Part shown: piece by piece, positions 12,229-23,391 of the stretch
Position numbering within the stretch: position 1 is the first letter of the stretch
How the letters are laid out: the number at the start of each line of letters is the position of its first letter
Assembly (NCBI GenBank): GCA_003024175.1
Contig: MDYQ01000056.1
Location: 1 to 64,000, forward strand
Length of the DNA: 64,000 nt
Direction of reading: 5' to 3'
Source: Planoprotostelium fungivorum
Lineage: Eukaryota > Evosea > Variosea > Cavosteliida > Cavosteliaceae
Made by a program: the position numbers and the translations under genes
The notes under the pieces: model-generated
Seen by the model: only the letters and a program-made list of their open reading frames with translations
What the model was told of the DNA's origin: nothing
The model's database searches: none

Positions 12229-12885
12229 TGGATTGCCTGGTGATCACGGTCTCAGTTTTAATTACATTCAACTACAACTGACTATTCAACGATGTTTCGA
12301 AACTCTGTTTGGGACAAGGTCCTAAAGTGACAGAGCTGAGCTGCGCATCTTTTAAGAGCCATTGATTGAAGTGGCGTAGAAGGTGATGATAGCCTCATCA
12401 ATCTTTCACGGCCATACATCCAACGAATAACCAACTCCTCCCCGTGGATATGACTTCAGTCACATGTGGTACATCCTTGGTTTGTACAAAAAAGCGTTCC
12501 ATTGATCGATCTGTTGTATAGTTATGGAAAGGATATATAGTCGTTGTAAGCACGGAGGGCAAGTGCTTTTGGTGCACATCGTGGTATAGAGGCCGCTGAC
12601 CATACAGATGTCAACTCGACAGAGACAGTCTACGTGTCAGACTGACAGACGATGTTGGTACGAGCGATCACACGATCGAAGACACATCTGACGACCAAAG
12701 GATTGTTGACCATCTGGACTAGATGTGCTATAACACAGGCCACCATTATTGCACCTGTATGACGTTAATAGGCTTATTCAGCACACATACCCCGCGGTAA
12801 GCACAAGTTTCATTCTATTAGAATGAGCCTGGACTTCCGAAATTCGTCTGTTGACAACAACACAGCATAATCATCAAGACCAACC
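12229..12885. promoter_or_regulatory. Divergent intergenic region, Mdv1-like / peroxiredoxin
   Basis: About 650 bases with no credible coding frame, lying between two divergent starts, so it must hold both promoters. A TATA-like stretch (GGATATATAG near 12531) is visible. Nothing else recognised. Confidence 0.4.
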
Positions 12886-13474
12886 ATGTCGCAAGCAGGA
12901 GATAACATTCCACAAGGAACCTTCGATTACATTCCTTTCACTCCAGAGTTAGAGGATGACTCTGTCTGTGGTGTAAAACAGACCATCTCCACTGACGATT
13001 GGAAGGACAAGAAGGTGATTACAGTTCGTGATATGACGACTGACTCAACAGGTGGTTCTCGTTGGTGTCCCTGGTGCGTTCACACCAACTTGCCATCAAT
13101 CGCATGCTCCTGAATATGTCAAGAAAGTCAGAGAGCTGAAAGACAAGGGCGCTGATATCGTCGCTGTCATTATGTCTAACGACGCTTATGTCGCTTCGGC
13201 ATGGGGTAGAACGTTGAAGGCAAAGGTGAATGATTGCGTCATCATTTGATTTCTAACATGTGACAAGGGAGACGTCCTTTTCCTTGCAGACAACAATGGA
13301 AAATGGGCTGAGCAGGCCGGACTCACGTACGATGCATCCTTGACTCAAGGATTCACTCGTCTGAAGAGATTCGCTGCTGTCATCGACCAGGGAGTCTTCA
13401 AGATCTTAGAGGTAGAGACGAAGGGAGGAGTTTCCAATTCTGGAGCCGATTACATCCTCTCTCAATCGTGGTGA
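12886..13474 (+). CDS. Type-2 peroxiredoxin (Prx5/PrxII family)
   Basis: Thiol peroxidase that reduces H2O2 and alkyl hydroperoxides. Three exons. The second begins VVLVGVPGAFTPTCH, the family active site, with the peroxidatic Cys at about residue 57. SNDAYVASAWG matches the conserved S-NDAFVM-AW segment, and GDVLFLADNNGKW and FTRLKRFAAVIDQGVF follow. The resolving-Cys position of atypical 2-Cys Prx5 is not evident, so it may work as a 1-Cys enzyme. About 160 aa, as usual. It ends in LSQSW, so there is no C-terminal PTS1 of the SKL/SQL type found in mammalian Prx5, and no clear mitochondrial presequence; cytosolic location is likely. The reading frame is restored by a 40-nt intron after DDWKDKK. 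Confidence 0.92.
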
Positions 13475-13672
13475 TCGTCATTTGAGGCAGGAGATGAATG
13501 TAATACAAACTTTTTGTGAAGCACTCCATTTATTTATCCATTTCATGCCTGAGCACTCCCTGTCGAACGATCTACAGATAATCGCATGCATCATCGCAGC
13601 GCTCAGCACCATTCTCAATTTTCAAGCACTATTACAACGAGACAGTGACACAATTCTGAAACAGAAATTGCG

Positions 13673-15763
13673 ATGACGTTGAAGACTGCTGGACCCATTG
13701 GTCTGAGAAGACTTCACAATGGTATTTCTTCTTCAGGTCACACTGACATATGGACTGCAGCCAGAGAAGGTACCTAACCTAGACAACATCATCTCATCTC
13801 GTCTCTCCATAGTCTGAAACGATGTAGGTGACTTAGAACGAGTGAAGTACCTTGTGGAAGTCGAAGACGTCGATGTCAATAAGACCAATGAATATGATGG
13901 TGATTCGATTGTCACAACCTCTAATTCACTCCTGTCACAGCTATTCCCATGTTTTACGCTTGTTTATGTGGTCACAAGGGTAAGCTGTCATCCATCCATC
14001 CATTTTCATCCACCGAACTCTTAAACAGAGGTCTTGGAGTATCTATTACAACACGGTGCAACAGCCGACGCAGAGACTTTCGAAGGATGGAGATGCTATT
14101 ATGCATGTCTCAATGCAGAGATACAAGGTGTCTTGAAAGAGTACAAGGCCAACCCGAGGGACTTCAATCGACTCGTCGAGGACTTTCGTAAGATGTTCCA
14201 GCAGGCACAAGAGGTGATGCGACGGACACGATGGACCGATAATGACATGCCAGGTTGGATTCGATCAAGTGGGGACGTGTTTTCCTGACGTCTGTTTTAT
14301 CATGGAGGGAAACAAGAGAATCTACGCTCATCGTTTCGTCCTCGCTGCCTCGTCGAAATACTTCTCCGAGCATCTGTCCGGTCGCTGGGCGGGAAAACGA
14401 GAGATCCGCATGCGATCTCACGACATCCAAGGGTGAGCCCCTCCTCCATCATCTCACTCACGCTCTCAGATTCCAACCGTTCGCACCCTTCGAAGCCATC
14501 GTGACATGGCTCTACACTCATTCCGTCTCCATCGATGTAGAACATCTCCCCTCCTTCCTTCTCATGTGCAAAAACTTTCAACTCGATGATCTGCTTCTCA
14601 TGGCCGAAACTGAATTGGGGCTATCACGCTACCGCGACCTCTCCACGTTGGATTATTACTATCAAGTGAGATCTGCGACGCTTTATTGTACAAATAAGTT
14701 GACAGAGACATAGGTGGAGACGTACTTGAGTGAAGATCGTGTCATGCGAAACCGAAGACGTTTCATCTTGTCACCGAGAGATCCCACTCTGAATCGAAAC
14801 ATGTATAGATTGTTCAGGAAGATCACGTTAGCTCCCGAAACGAGAGACATCTTTCCAGATTTCACGGTGCAGGTGTGTCTTCATGATCTGCATCATGATG
14901 GTTCGATCGTGTGGAGCATGGATCATGATCGTGAGACAGATCGCCAGGACAGAAGAAGATGAGAAAGACAGACCGATGATGAAGATCATCCCGTCTCATC
15001 GCAGTCTGCTCTGCTCGCGATCCGCCTTCTTCCGTCCCATCATTGAAGGAAAATTCGACAACAGCACAGAAGTCATCCAGTTGTGCAAGACGGATCCTCT
15101 ACCTCAGGTGAAATTTAAATCACATCACACATCGCGTTCCATCCATTCATCATCTTAACATCGAACGACAACTGAAAACATCACACGCTCACCCTACGAT
15201 TCCACTCGAAATGATTCATTGAACGATTGTAGGCCGTGTTAGAGATGGTGATGGAGTATCTCTACACGAACGACATCAGAAAGATCCGTGACAGTGATCT
15301 CCTCGTCGATGTGATGGAGGCGTCGAACCTGTTCCTCTTACCCGATCTAAAGAGATTGTGTGCATCGGTCATGATGGAGAACATTGACTTATCGAACGTC
15401 TACGACGCCATCAAGGTCTCAGAGCTTTATGAATCAGAGAGATTGAAAGAGCATTGCTTTCAGGTGAACGATGACTTTTGTGGAGGCGGATGTGACGTGC
15501 AACGTAGGTGTTGGCTGCCAGCTGGGACGAAGTTGTTCTCACGAACGAATTGAATCGATTCGTCTCAACATCTTCCGTGCAGACAGTTCAAGTGAGGGAT
15601 CATGGTTCATGACGATCGTGATCGTGATCATCTGATCCGGACGTAGGCATTCCGGGAGGAGCTGGAGGACTGGTTGGTCCACCAAGAGCAGACGGAGAAA
15701 TGGTTGAAAATCGAAGAGGATTGGGATCAGATCTTCACCAAATCCACGTCTCAAGCTAGTTGA
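13673..15763 (+). CDS. Ankyrin repeat and BTB/POZ protein, ABTB1-like
   Basis: Full-length ABTB1 (BPOZ)-type protein in about nine exons. Order: N-terminal ankyrin pair (DIWTAAREGDLERVKYLVE, DVDVNKTNEYD, IPMFYACLCGHKEVLEYLLQHGA, then the ABTB1-specific ETFEGWRCYYACLN), a first BTB domain (about 14240-14640: DVCFIMEGNKRIYAHRFVLAA, KYFSEHLSGRW, VTWLYTHSVSID), a linker, a second BTB (about 14840-15360: IIPSHRSLLCSRSAFFRPI, MEYLYTNDIRKI) and a BACK-like tail (NLFLLPDLKRLCASVM, AIKVSELYESERLKEHC). In animals the protein is a Cullin-3 substrate adaptor and binds eEF1A; here a ubiquitin-ligase adaptor role is inferred. Start chosen as the first Met in frame with the ankyrin exon; the stop is TGA after KSTSQAS. 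Confidence 0.88.
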
Positions 15764-15770
15764 GAGGAGC

Positions 15771-16147
15771 TTAATTCTTATAAATGTGAATAGAGGGTGT
15801 CATCGCGACGATGACGAGAAGTGTTCTACGAGTATCAACAATGTGTAAATCAAGGGTTCGAAGAATATGAACGGAAGCCATGATCATAACGACGCTGAAG
15901 ATGCAGCATAGACCTGTAAGTGTCGTCACGATCTTTCCTAGCACGACCTGAAGGAGCACAGGCCATAGACAATATGGCCGATGAAAAATAAGATGTAATC
16001 GAAGATGGTGTAGGATTTAGAAAGATTCAAACCGTGAGGACTGCAGGAAGCATACACTACGTGTCCAGCAGACATCAGGTCACGTGACCCGGTATGACCT
16101 AAAATTAAGGATGTATTGAAATAGGAACGACTCCACGATAGGTACAT
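15771..16147 (-). pseudogene. Relic of the EGF/multi-TM receptor family found at 19.8-23.4 kb
   Basis: Two adjoining minus-strand frames resemble one continuous stretch of the intact paralogs. Frame one has YTIFDYILFFIGHIVYGL against YTIFYYSFYTGAWILFATGYIIYGL; the next frame has LLQVVLGKIVTTLTGL and CCIFSVV against LLQIIPEVLQGRIKAVMILTGL and FSLFGV. The match passes from one frame to the other with a one-base shift near 15960 and an in-frame stop (RSC then TAG) at the join, and about ten residues of the first membrane segment are missing. No signal peptide, EGF domain or N-terminal membrane segments are found upstream, so this is a 3' fragment. I read it as a decayed third copy of a host gene family. 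Confidence 0.6.
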
Positions 16148-16292
16148 ACCATGCTACTCCGCGATAGATTTATCATGCTACTCCGTGATGGAAACATCAT
16201 GTGCCTCCGCCTTGACAGCCACGGAGTACTCCATCGTGACGTCCTCCTCGTCGAATTTTGCAATACCATACTCATTCCAAACAAAGACAACA

Positions 16293-19200
16293 ATGTCCAC
16301 ACACGCACTCAAAGAAACTTTCTCTAAGCTCAAGCTCGAAACTCTCAATCGCATCTTGGAAGGTGCGACACAGGAACAGCAGAAGGATGTGTCAGCCGCC
16401 GTAGAAGAGGTCGCCAACGCCGTCGTTCACGGTTGTCATCTTCACATCGTGGGTGAGATTATCCAAATGATCGCGGCTTTCTGAAAAACAGACAGGGGCC
16501 GCCGACGTCAAGCCTGTCTGTGCCATCCTTCGTATCAAAGGGACACAGAGATCACTGACCGACTACCTGAGGAAGATTGACATCGCTGCATTCTTCAAGA
16601 AGATGCCAGAGCGCCACCTCAAGGTATTCTCTGATTACCTGGAATCAGAGGAGATCGAATGGATCGACGTGAAGACGGCTTTAGAAGAGCTACCCGTGTA
16701 TTATCTCAAAATGTATCACGTGTACCACCGTCGTGTTCTAATACGACATCAGGTCGCTATATGGTGCGATCTTCACCCATATGAAAGCAGACTTGGCCAG
16801 AGATATCTGTGGTCAGTTAGAGCTCCCGACTTCCGGTGATCTAACAGAGCTAATTCCCAGGTGCAATGTGAAGTTGAGAGCATCACTGACTCATGTCAAT
16901 AGAATTCAAGACGTCTGCTACCCCCGTCCCGAAAGAGATGGAGACCGGGTTGATCTGAAGAACCGACATGCAGATGATGTCCCTCTCAACGGCATCGCCA
17001 AAGTCAACCGTGATTCGAGGGGTAATATCAAGAGCATCGAGATCTTGAGCAAGAACAGACAGCTCAGAAGAGTGCTCGTGGTGAGTCCAAAGACATGATG
17101 CAAATCGTTCTATGATTGTCATCGTCATGACTCCCGCAGAAAGCTTGTACTTACGAAGAGTCGAGAGGACTCAGGGATGAATACTGGGACAAAGAAGGAG
17201 AGGGTAGCGGTGATGAGGAGGAAGATGACGAGGAAGACGAGCAAGAAGAGCAAGAAGAGGAAGAGGAAGAAGAGGAAGAAGAGGAGAAGGGAGACACCGA
17301 GGGAGAAGATGATGCAGGTAAGATGTCTTTCCCATTGAAGACGTCGATTGAGACAGATAGATATGGATCTGAAGAGTATGCACACGTTGGCTCCCACATT
17401 CGATTTTTACGACGTATGTATGGCAAGACAAGTGAGTCGAATCACCTCAACACCGCCGAGTAATCATCACATCACACGCTTCATCAGACCTAAAGAATTG
17501 ATCTTCCGTATAGATGTTGACTCTGTCCATGGACACACAACAAGTCAGCAAGGGCGACACGTGGTACGAGAGGAGAGACAAGAAGAACAAGAAAGAAGGT
17601 GGATATACAATGGCACTATGTACGACGGACTGACGCATGCAGTGAGAGACACGATATCAGCTAAGACGCCTCCGGCAGGCCTGGACACTCTCTTGAAATG
17701 GCTCGATGTAGTTGCACCCTTGAAGCCCCTCGCAGATGCGATCCTCGAAAGCGAGTGAGTGCAATATCCCGCAGTTCGAGCCCCATTCCCAACCTCTTTT
17801 TTAGCGTCATCACGTTCGAGCAGCTTGCTCATTTTTACATTCCCAAGACGGTGGTCAAGGCCAATGTGGCCAGTCTCGGTACAAACCCAGTTGGATTCCG
17901 GGTGTTGAACAGTTACTACCAGTCCGAATCAGTAGATTTCATCAGTGAGACGATGACACACCGTGACGTGTGATTGACATGTGAACGTAGAGACCGGAAG
18001 ACACAGAGTGTGGAAGTTCATCATCCAACTCGGGTTCATCACGTCTACTGGCACTTGTTTCATCTACAGTGAAGTGAGCTTACCTCTTCGATAGATGAAT
18101 TCAATCTCATCTATCATCCAGACGTCAGACTCGATCGGAGAATTCTCTGACAACGTGAGTGCGATCGTCTACAACACGTCTCACCCCTTTCAGATCAAAA
18201 AGTCCCTGTTACCATGGAAACCAGCCGATGAAGAGAGCCTGAAGTATCTCACCTCTCGTGGAGAGAGATTTGTTACCCTCTCATTGGGACACAACTTTAG
18301 GTCGTACGAGCCCGGTGCTTTTCGACTCACTTCACACGGCAACATCACTATCTCTCAGCCCGGTAGAGCCATGTTAGACATCGTCACAGCCCAGCAAGAT
18401 CAACAATACTCTGGTCTGGTGGGGGATTTCGATGAAATTTCGATGAAAACCGCTGACACGCACCAGACCGAGACGGGAAGGAGAGGACGTAACCAGGAAG
18501 GTTTCAACCCCGGAAGCGCGGCTCAGAAAGATCTGGATAAGTGGATCGATCGCACGAACAACAATCGAAACGCTCAGAAATACGGAACGGAAGAGAAGAC
18601 TCCTCGCAACCAGATCGACCAGTAAGCTCATCATCGCTGATAAATCCATCACCAGACTGACGACCACGCAGGGTATCTCAGAATGAGTTGTGTCTATGTT
18701 GGCCGGCAGTCGCAGCTTTCAGCTTCACTTGTAAGGGCTGGGGCTACGTCATGGTGGATGGTGTCTCTGACATAGATTGGAACGAGAAGGCATTCGAGAG
18801 GCTCGTTTTGGACCAAGAGAGAAAGGATCTCATATCAGCTGTCGTAGAGCACAGCGAGACCATCTTCTCTGACATCATCAGTGGAAAGGGAGGAGGCAGC
18901 ATCGTGAGTCGACGTTCTACAACGAAATGGGCTGATACGAAGATAGTTTTTATTGCACGGACCACCTGGCACGGGTAAGACGCTCACGGCGGAAGCCGTC
19001 GCAGAAGTGTTACACAAACCGTTATACTACGTATCTGTCGCTGAATTGGGTACCACGCCACAAGACCTCGAGAGTAGACTCAAGACTGTCCTAGGTGAGT
19101 TTAGCCTTCTCATTCCGTGATATATCGCATCCACGTCATACACAGATCGCATAAACATCACGACACGTCGATGTGACGTGCCTACAGATCTATCGTCAAA

Positions 19201-19733
19201 GTGGAGGGCTGTTCTACTCATGGATGAAGCGGACATCTTCCTAGAGCAGAGAGGCTACCAAGAGATCACACGTAACGCCATGGTGGGTGTTATACTCAAG
19301 CTGCTCGAATACTACCAAGGCATCCTCTTCCTCACATCCAACCGTGTGGAGAGCTTCGATATCGCCTTCTACTCTCGTATCACAGTCGCCCTTCGTTACG
19401 AGCCACTCAACCGCGAGGTGATATTAATAAGATATTATAGAGAAGATGCATCGAAACGTTCGACTGAACGGATCCGTGCAGATCAGAGCTTCAGTGTGGA
19501 AGATGCTGTTTGCGGCGGCGGGCATCGATCACTTGGACGAAAACTTGTTTGCAGACTACGTGATGAACGGCAGACAGATCAAGAACTGCGTGGCTCTGGC
19601 TCAGGGTCTGGCCAAGTCTCAGAAGAGACAAGTGACCGAGGTGGACGTGAACAAGACGATTCGCATCTGCATGGACTTTATCAAGGACATGCAGATCGGA
19701 CAGAAGAGGAAGGTTGAGATGCTCGAAGTATGA
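16293..19733 (+). CDS. Large AAA+ ATPase with DUF7025-like N-terminal region and acidic tract
   Basis: About fifteen exons. The C-terminal AAA domain is complete: LHGPPGTGKTLTAEAVAE (Walker A, split from its upstream exon by an intron near 18955), AVLLMDEADIFLEQR (Walker B), ILFLTSNRVESFD (sensor 1) and YSRITVALRYEPL (arginine finger region). It is preceded by WNEKAFERLVLDQERKDLI, as in fungal AAA proteins of the DUF7025 class, and by SVITFEQLAHFYIP plus FRVLNSYYQSESVDF, which fit that N-terminal domain (FEDLW.LF.PG). Further upstream, 16293-17160 codes a helical, unrecognised segment and 17200-17315 a run of Glu/Asp. That first third could be a separate gene, but no stop or start divides them and phases join (MYGKT|ISKGDTWYERRD). 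Function of this AAA class is unknown; it is expanded in filamentous fungi. Start: first Met (MSTHALKETFSKLK). Stop TGA after VEMLEV. Confidence 0.78.
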
Positions 19734-19843
19734 AGGAGATGTCGGCATCGAATGATAAACCTTGTTGGGATGTCATTGTCTCACCGTGCATACAGAAGAA
19801 GAGAAGACTACAAAGATCTCGTTTCCAAAGTATATTTCAGATG

Positions 19844-21303
19844 TCAGATGACCTCCTGTGTCTTCATCTCTGATGTATTGCCCATGGTTGTCGTCGTGGA
19901 GAGAATCATGGACCGAATGACTCGAGGGTTGAACCAACGATGCCACTCCCACAGTGGGATGAAGACATTAACAGAAGAAAAGACCATCAAGCATGTCAGG
20001 GTAACCAGTGCATACAGAGTCTACTCATCGTCAAATCGTATGTCGTATGGATCTATGGCTCACTGCGACACTGGAGACAGTATGACTGGAGTGGATGACG
20101 ATGTTGATGCAAGCGATGCTGACACCGAATATACTGAACAGGCCCGTGAGTATCATCACCACCTTGATCCTCCCTTGCATGACATCGGGAATGATCTGAA
20201 GGAGGCGCAAGCCGTAGGTGATATAGCCGACGGCAAACAAGATCCATGTCCCCGTGTAGAAAGCAAAGTAGAAGATGGTGAAGGTGACCCACCCACTCTG
20301 ACTCCTACCATGCAGCTCGGTCAGGACCTAAATTCTTTAATATTATAGATAAGATTGGTTCGTAAAGAGATGAATTATTCACTATTCCAATAAAGACCAA
20401 CACCGATACGGCACACACTGCCACGTAGCCGAATCTGAATTTTGACACGAGCGACATCTTGAGTAAGATGTCTTCCATCTGTAAATTTGGCTCGTAGCCA
20501 GGCTTGATCTTTTTTAACATTTCTTCCCTCTTCATCTTACGAATGCTGGCGTAGTAAAGCTCTGCCCTGAAACGAGCGTCGGACATCACCCATGATCATC
20601 ATCTCACCAGTGGAATAGAAGAGCTGAGAATACGAAAAGGAGAAGATTGTCCTTGAAGTAGTACATCACGTAATACGCTTTGACGTTCATCGCGCCAAAT
20701 GCACCAAAGAAATCGCCCGAGAGAATCGACACCCCTAAGAAGCGTGAGATCAGAGAGAGAAAAGAAGACTCACAGAGACATAAGAACGTCAACAGAATCA
20801 TCGTGTACTTGGTGATGACATCTGATGAATCGCGCGTGAAAGAGATGACGAACTCTAGAATGACGCGATAGACCATGATCAGCGTTAGAAAACCAAAAAT
20901 AATCCCTTGGAAGATCCTCATATTTGTGTATATCTCCTTGAAACCAGGAATGACGTCGGCTCCTGACAGAAATCAGATCTATACATGCATCACGGCACAC
21001 TCACTCAAAAGACAGTTGTCCAATCCTGCAGAATTTAAAGAGGTGGAAAAGACTCCGTCCCGGTATCCCAAGAATCTGGCTAGATGAGTCTTGACAGAAT
21101 GAGATGATCGTGTCCCACCCATACCAACAGCGACAAGTTCCATCACTCATGCAGACACCTCTTCCATCACAGTCAGGGTTTCTGAAGCTGCAATCTGGCA
21201 AATATTCCAAGGAAGTTGAGTTGGTGGGTAAGGTATCATTCGTCTGTGCCGTGACTATGAAGATGCAGACAGAAAAGAAGAAGACGAGCGGACGGGCCAG
21301 CAT
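19844..21303 (-). CDS. EGF-like/multi-pass membrane protein, copy A
   Basis: Tandem paralog of the gene at 21895-23391. Signal peptide (MLARPLVFFFSVCIFIVTA), Asn-rich linker, then one EGF-like module (CSFRNPDCDGRGVCMSDGTC, CRCWYGW), then about seven hydrophobic segments: IIFGFLTLIMVYRVILEFVIS, YTMILLTFLCLCESSFLS, DNLLLFVFSALLF, FGYVAVCAVSVLVFIGIV, TFAFYTGTWILFAVGY-type segment, VVMILTGLFSIFGVSIAC and a last one before WEWHRW. A basic cytosolic loop (YYASIRKMKREEMLKKIKPGYEPNLQMEDILLKM) is strongly conserved between the copies. Ends EMKTQEVI then TGA. Seven-TM topology suggests a receptor or transporter; no family recognised. Six to eight exons. Confidence 0.75.
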
Positions 21304-21894
21304 GTCGCTCGTGCGATGTAGAATATAATTGATTCTATGGGGTGAAGTATGGAAGGTTTCACGCGAATTTTGAAGGAACGTTTATTTTGTTCTTCGTGAG
21401 GACAGAGAACACGTCTTGGTACGCGATTGTACTTATTTGTGTGTCATCTTAATGCCTTAAGCTAATGACATCGTCATTTTCCAGATATACCGATTCCAAC
21501 GAGGGTAAATCTGCGATTTGACACAGGACAGTCCCGAGCTGGAAAATACGTTCCATTACGCTGACAAACTTGTATTGGTTGCGGTCGCATTCAAGGAGAC
21601 AGTGACAATCGACGTGTTTCGAAGTCTGTTTCGTTCTCTTGCTCTCTATCGCCACTCTGCTGTGAATCTTTGCCCAGTCTTCTCGTGATGGCTTTGTCCT
21701 CCGAGTATTTCGCCGAGAATTTGTTCTTCTCGCAGTGCCTGTCGAGTGGAGAATATATCGAGGATCGTATCGTAGATGTGTCCGATGAAAAAAAGTCAAT
21801 ATGTTACCCTTGACGACATGAGAACAGCGTCGGGTCATTCCGTCTCAGTCTACCTAGACAATGGCATGTATCGACCTTTATTCTCAATATACAA
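21304..21894. other. Intergenic between tandem EGF/multi-TM genes
   Basis: About 590 bases containing the 5' flank of copy A. Several open frames (for example 21449-21838) have no resemblance to anything and no splice support. No repeat shared with the flank of copy B was noticed. Confidence 0.3.
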
Positions 21895-23391
21895 TCAGAC
21901 GATGACCTCATGTGACTTCATCTCAGATGTGTTGCCCGTATTTGTCATTGTCGAACGCATCATGGACCGAATGACTGTTGGGCTCAGCCACCGGTGCCAT
22001 TCCCAAATTGGAATAAACACGTTAACCGATGAGAACGTCATCAGGATGGTCAAGGTAGTCAGAGCGTACAGACTCTGCGCGTCTTCAGTGATGTGATGCA
22101 AGAAAAGTGAAGAGATTCCACTCACGGCGAGATTGACGACTCTCCAATCTGCGTGATAGGCGATGTTGACGCATGCATTGGTCACACCGAAGAGACTGAA
22201 CAGGCCCGTGAGTATCATCACAGCCTTGATCCTTCCTTGCAAGACCTCGGGAATGATCTGAAGGAGGCGCAGGCCGTAGATGATGTAGCCAGTGGCGAAC
22301 AGGATCCAAGCTCCCGTGTAGAAGGAATAGTAGAAGATGGTGTAGGTGACCCAAGCCTTTTGGTCTTTTCCCGTCAGCTCAGCCACGATCTATTATCATC
22401 AGCTTCGATTGTGAACGACGATGAGCCCACCATGCCGATGAAGACAAACAGAGAAGCTGCACACACGGCCACGTAGGCGAACCTGAATTTCGACACGAGG
22501 GATATCTTGAGTAATACGTCTTCCATCTGAAGATTAGGCTCGTAACCAGGCTTGATCTTCCGCAACATCTCCTCTTTCTTCATCTTTCGTATACCAGCAT
22601 AATACAGCTCTGCCCTATCGTGTTCATCAGATGATGTTGCACCAGAGATATCATTCATCGTCGAAACCTTACCAGTGAAATAGAAGGGCTGAGAAGACGA
22701 ACAGAAGGAGATTGTCTTTGAAATAACTCATCACGTAATACGCCTTGACGTCCATCGTTCCGAAGGCTCCATAGAAATCACCAGAGAGTATGGTGACCCC
22801 TGTGATGAATGTCATCGAGAGAATGGATCAATGACTCACAGATGCACAAGAAGGTCAACAAGATCATGGTGTATCTGGTGATGACTGCCGTTGAGCCTCG
22901 AGAGAAAGAGATGATGAATTCGAGAGTGACGCGGTAGAGCATTATCAGCGCGAACAGTCCGAACATGACTCCTTGATAGATCCTTAACCCTGTGTAAGCC
23001 TCTCCGAAACCCGGAATGATGTCCGCTCCTGATGTCATTAGAATGGTTCATCCATCAGATGCAATTCATCGGAACCTCACTCAGAATACAGTTGTCCACT
23101 CCAGCCGAATCGAACGCAGAGGAAAATCTACCATCATAGAAACCAAAGAATCTGGCCCGATGAGTCTCATCGAATTCATGTCGCATCTCACCCGTACCAG
23201 CAGCGGCAGTGACCTCCATTCATACAGACTCCCCTGTCGTCACAGTTGGGATTCCTCGCCTGACAGTCTGGTACATAGACCGTCGTCGTAGAATTCGTGG
23301 AGGAGGGGTCGTCTGGGCCTGGGTACAGAGTGCTGTTCGTCTGTGACAGTGCCACGGCGCATATGAAGAGGAGGATGTATGATCGGATCAT
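21895..23391 (-). CDS. EGF-like/multi-pass membrane protein, copy B
   Basis: Same architecture as copy A. MIRSYILLFICAVALS signal peptide, Asn/Ser/Thr-rich linker with several N-glycosylation sites, EGF module (CQARNPNCDDRGVCMNGGHC, CRCWYG), then membrane segments VMFGLFALIMLYRVTLEFIIS, YTMILLTFLCICESLI, the conserved basic loop (YYAGIRKMKKEEMLRKIKPG), FAYVAVCAASLFVFIGMVG, and an uninterrupted last exon of 163 aa: YTIFYYSFYTGAWILF, IIYGLRLLQIIPEVLQG, VMILTGLFSLFGVTNAC, ALTTLTILMTFSSVNVFIP, ending EMKSHEVIV. An earlier Met at 23463 exists; 23391 is preferred as it opens the signal peptide. Identity with copy A is roughly 60-70 percent by eye over membrane segments. A cell-surface sensing role is inferred only. 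Confidence 0.78.

Noticed and set aside
17125-17431. Leu- and Ser-rich minus-strand frames
   Set aside because: Antisense shadow of the acidic tract of the AAA gene.
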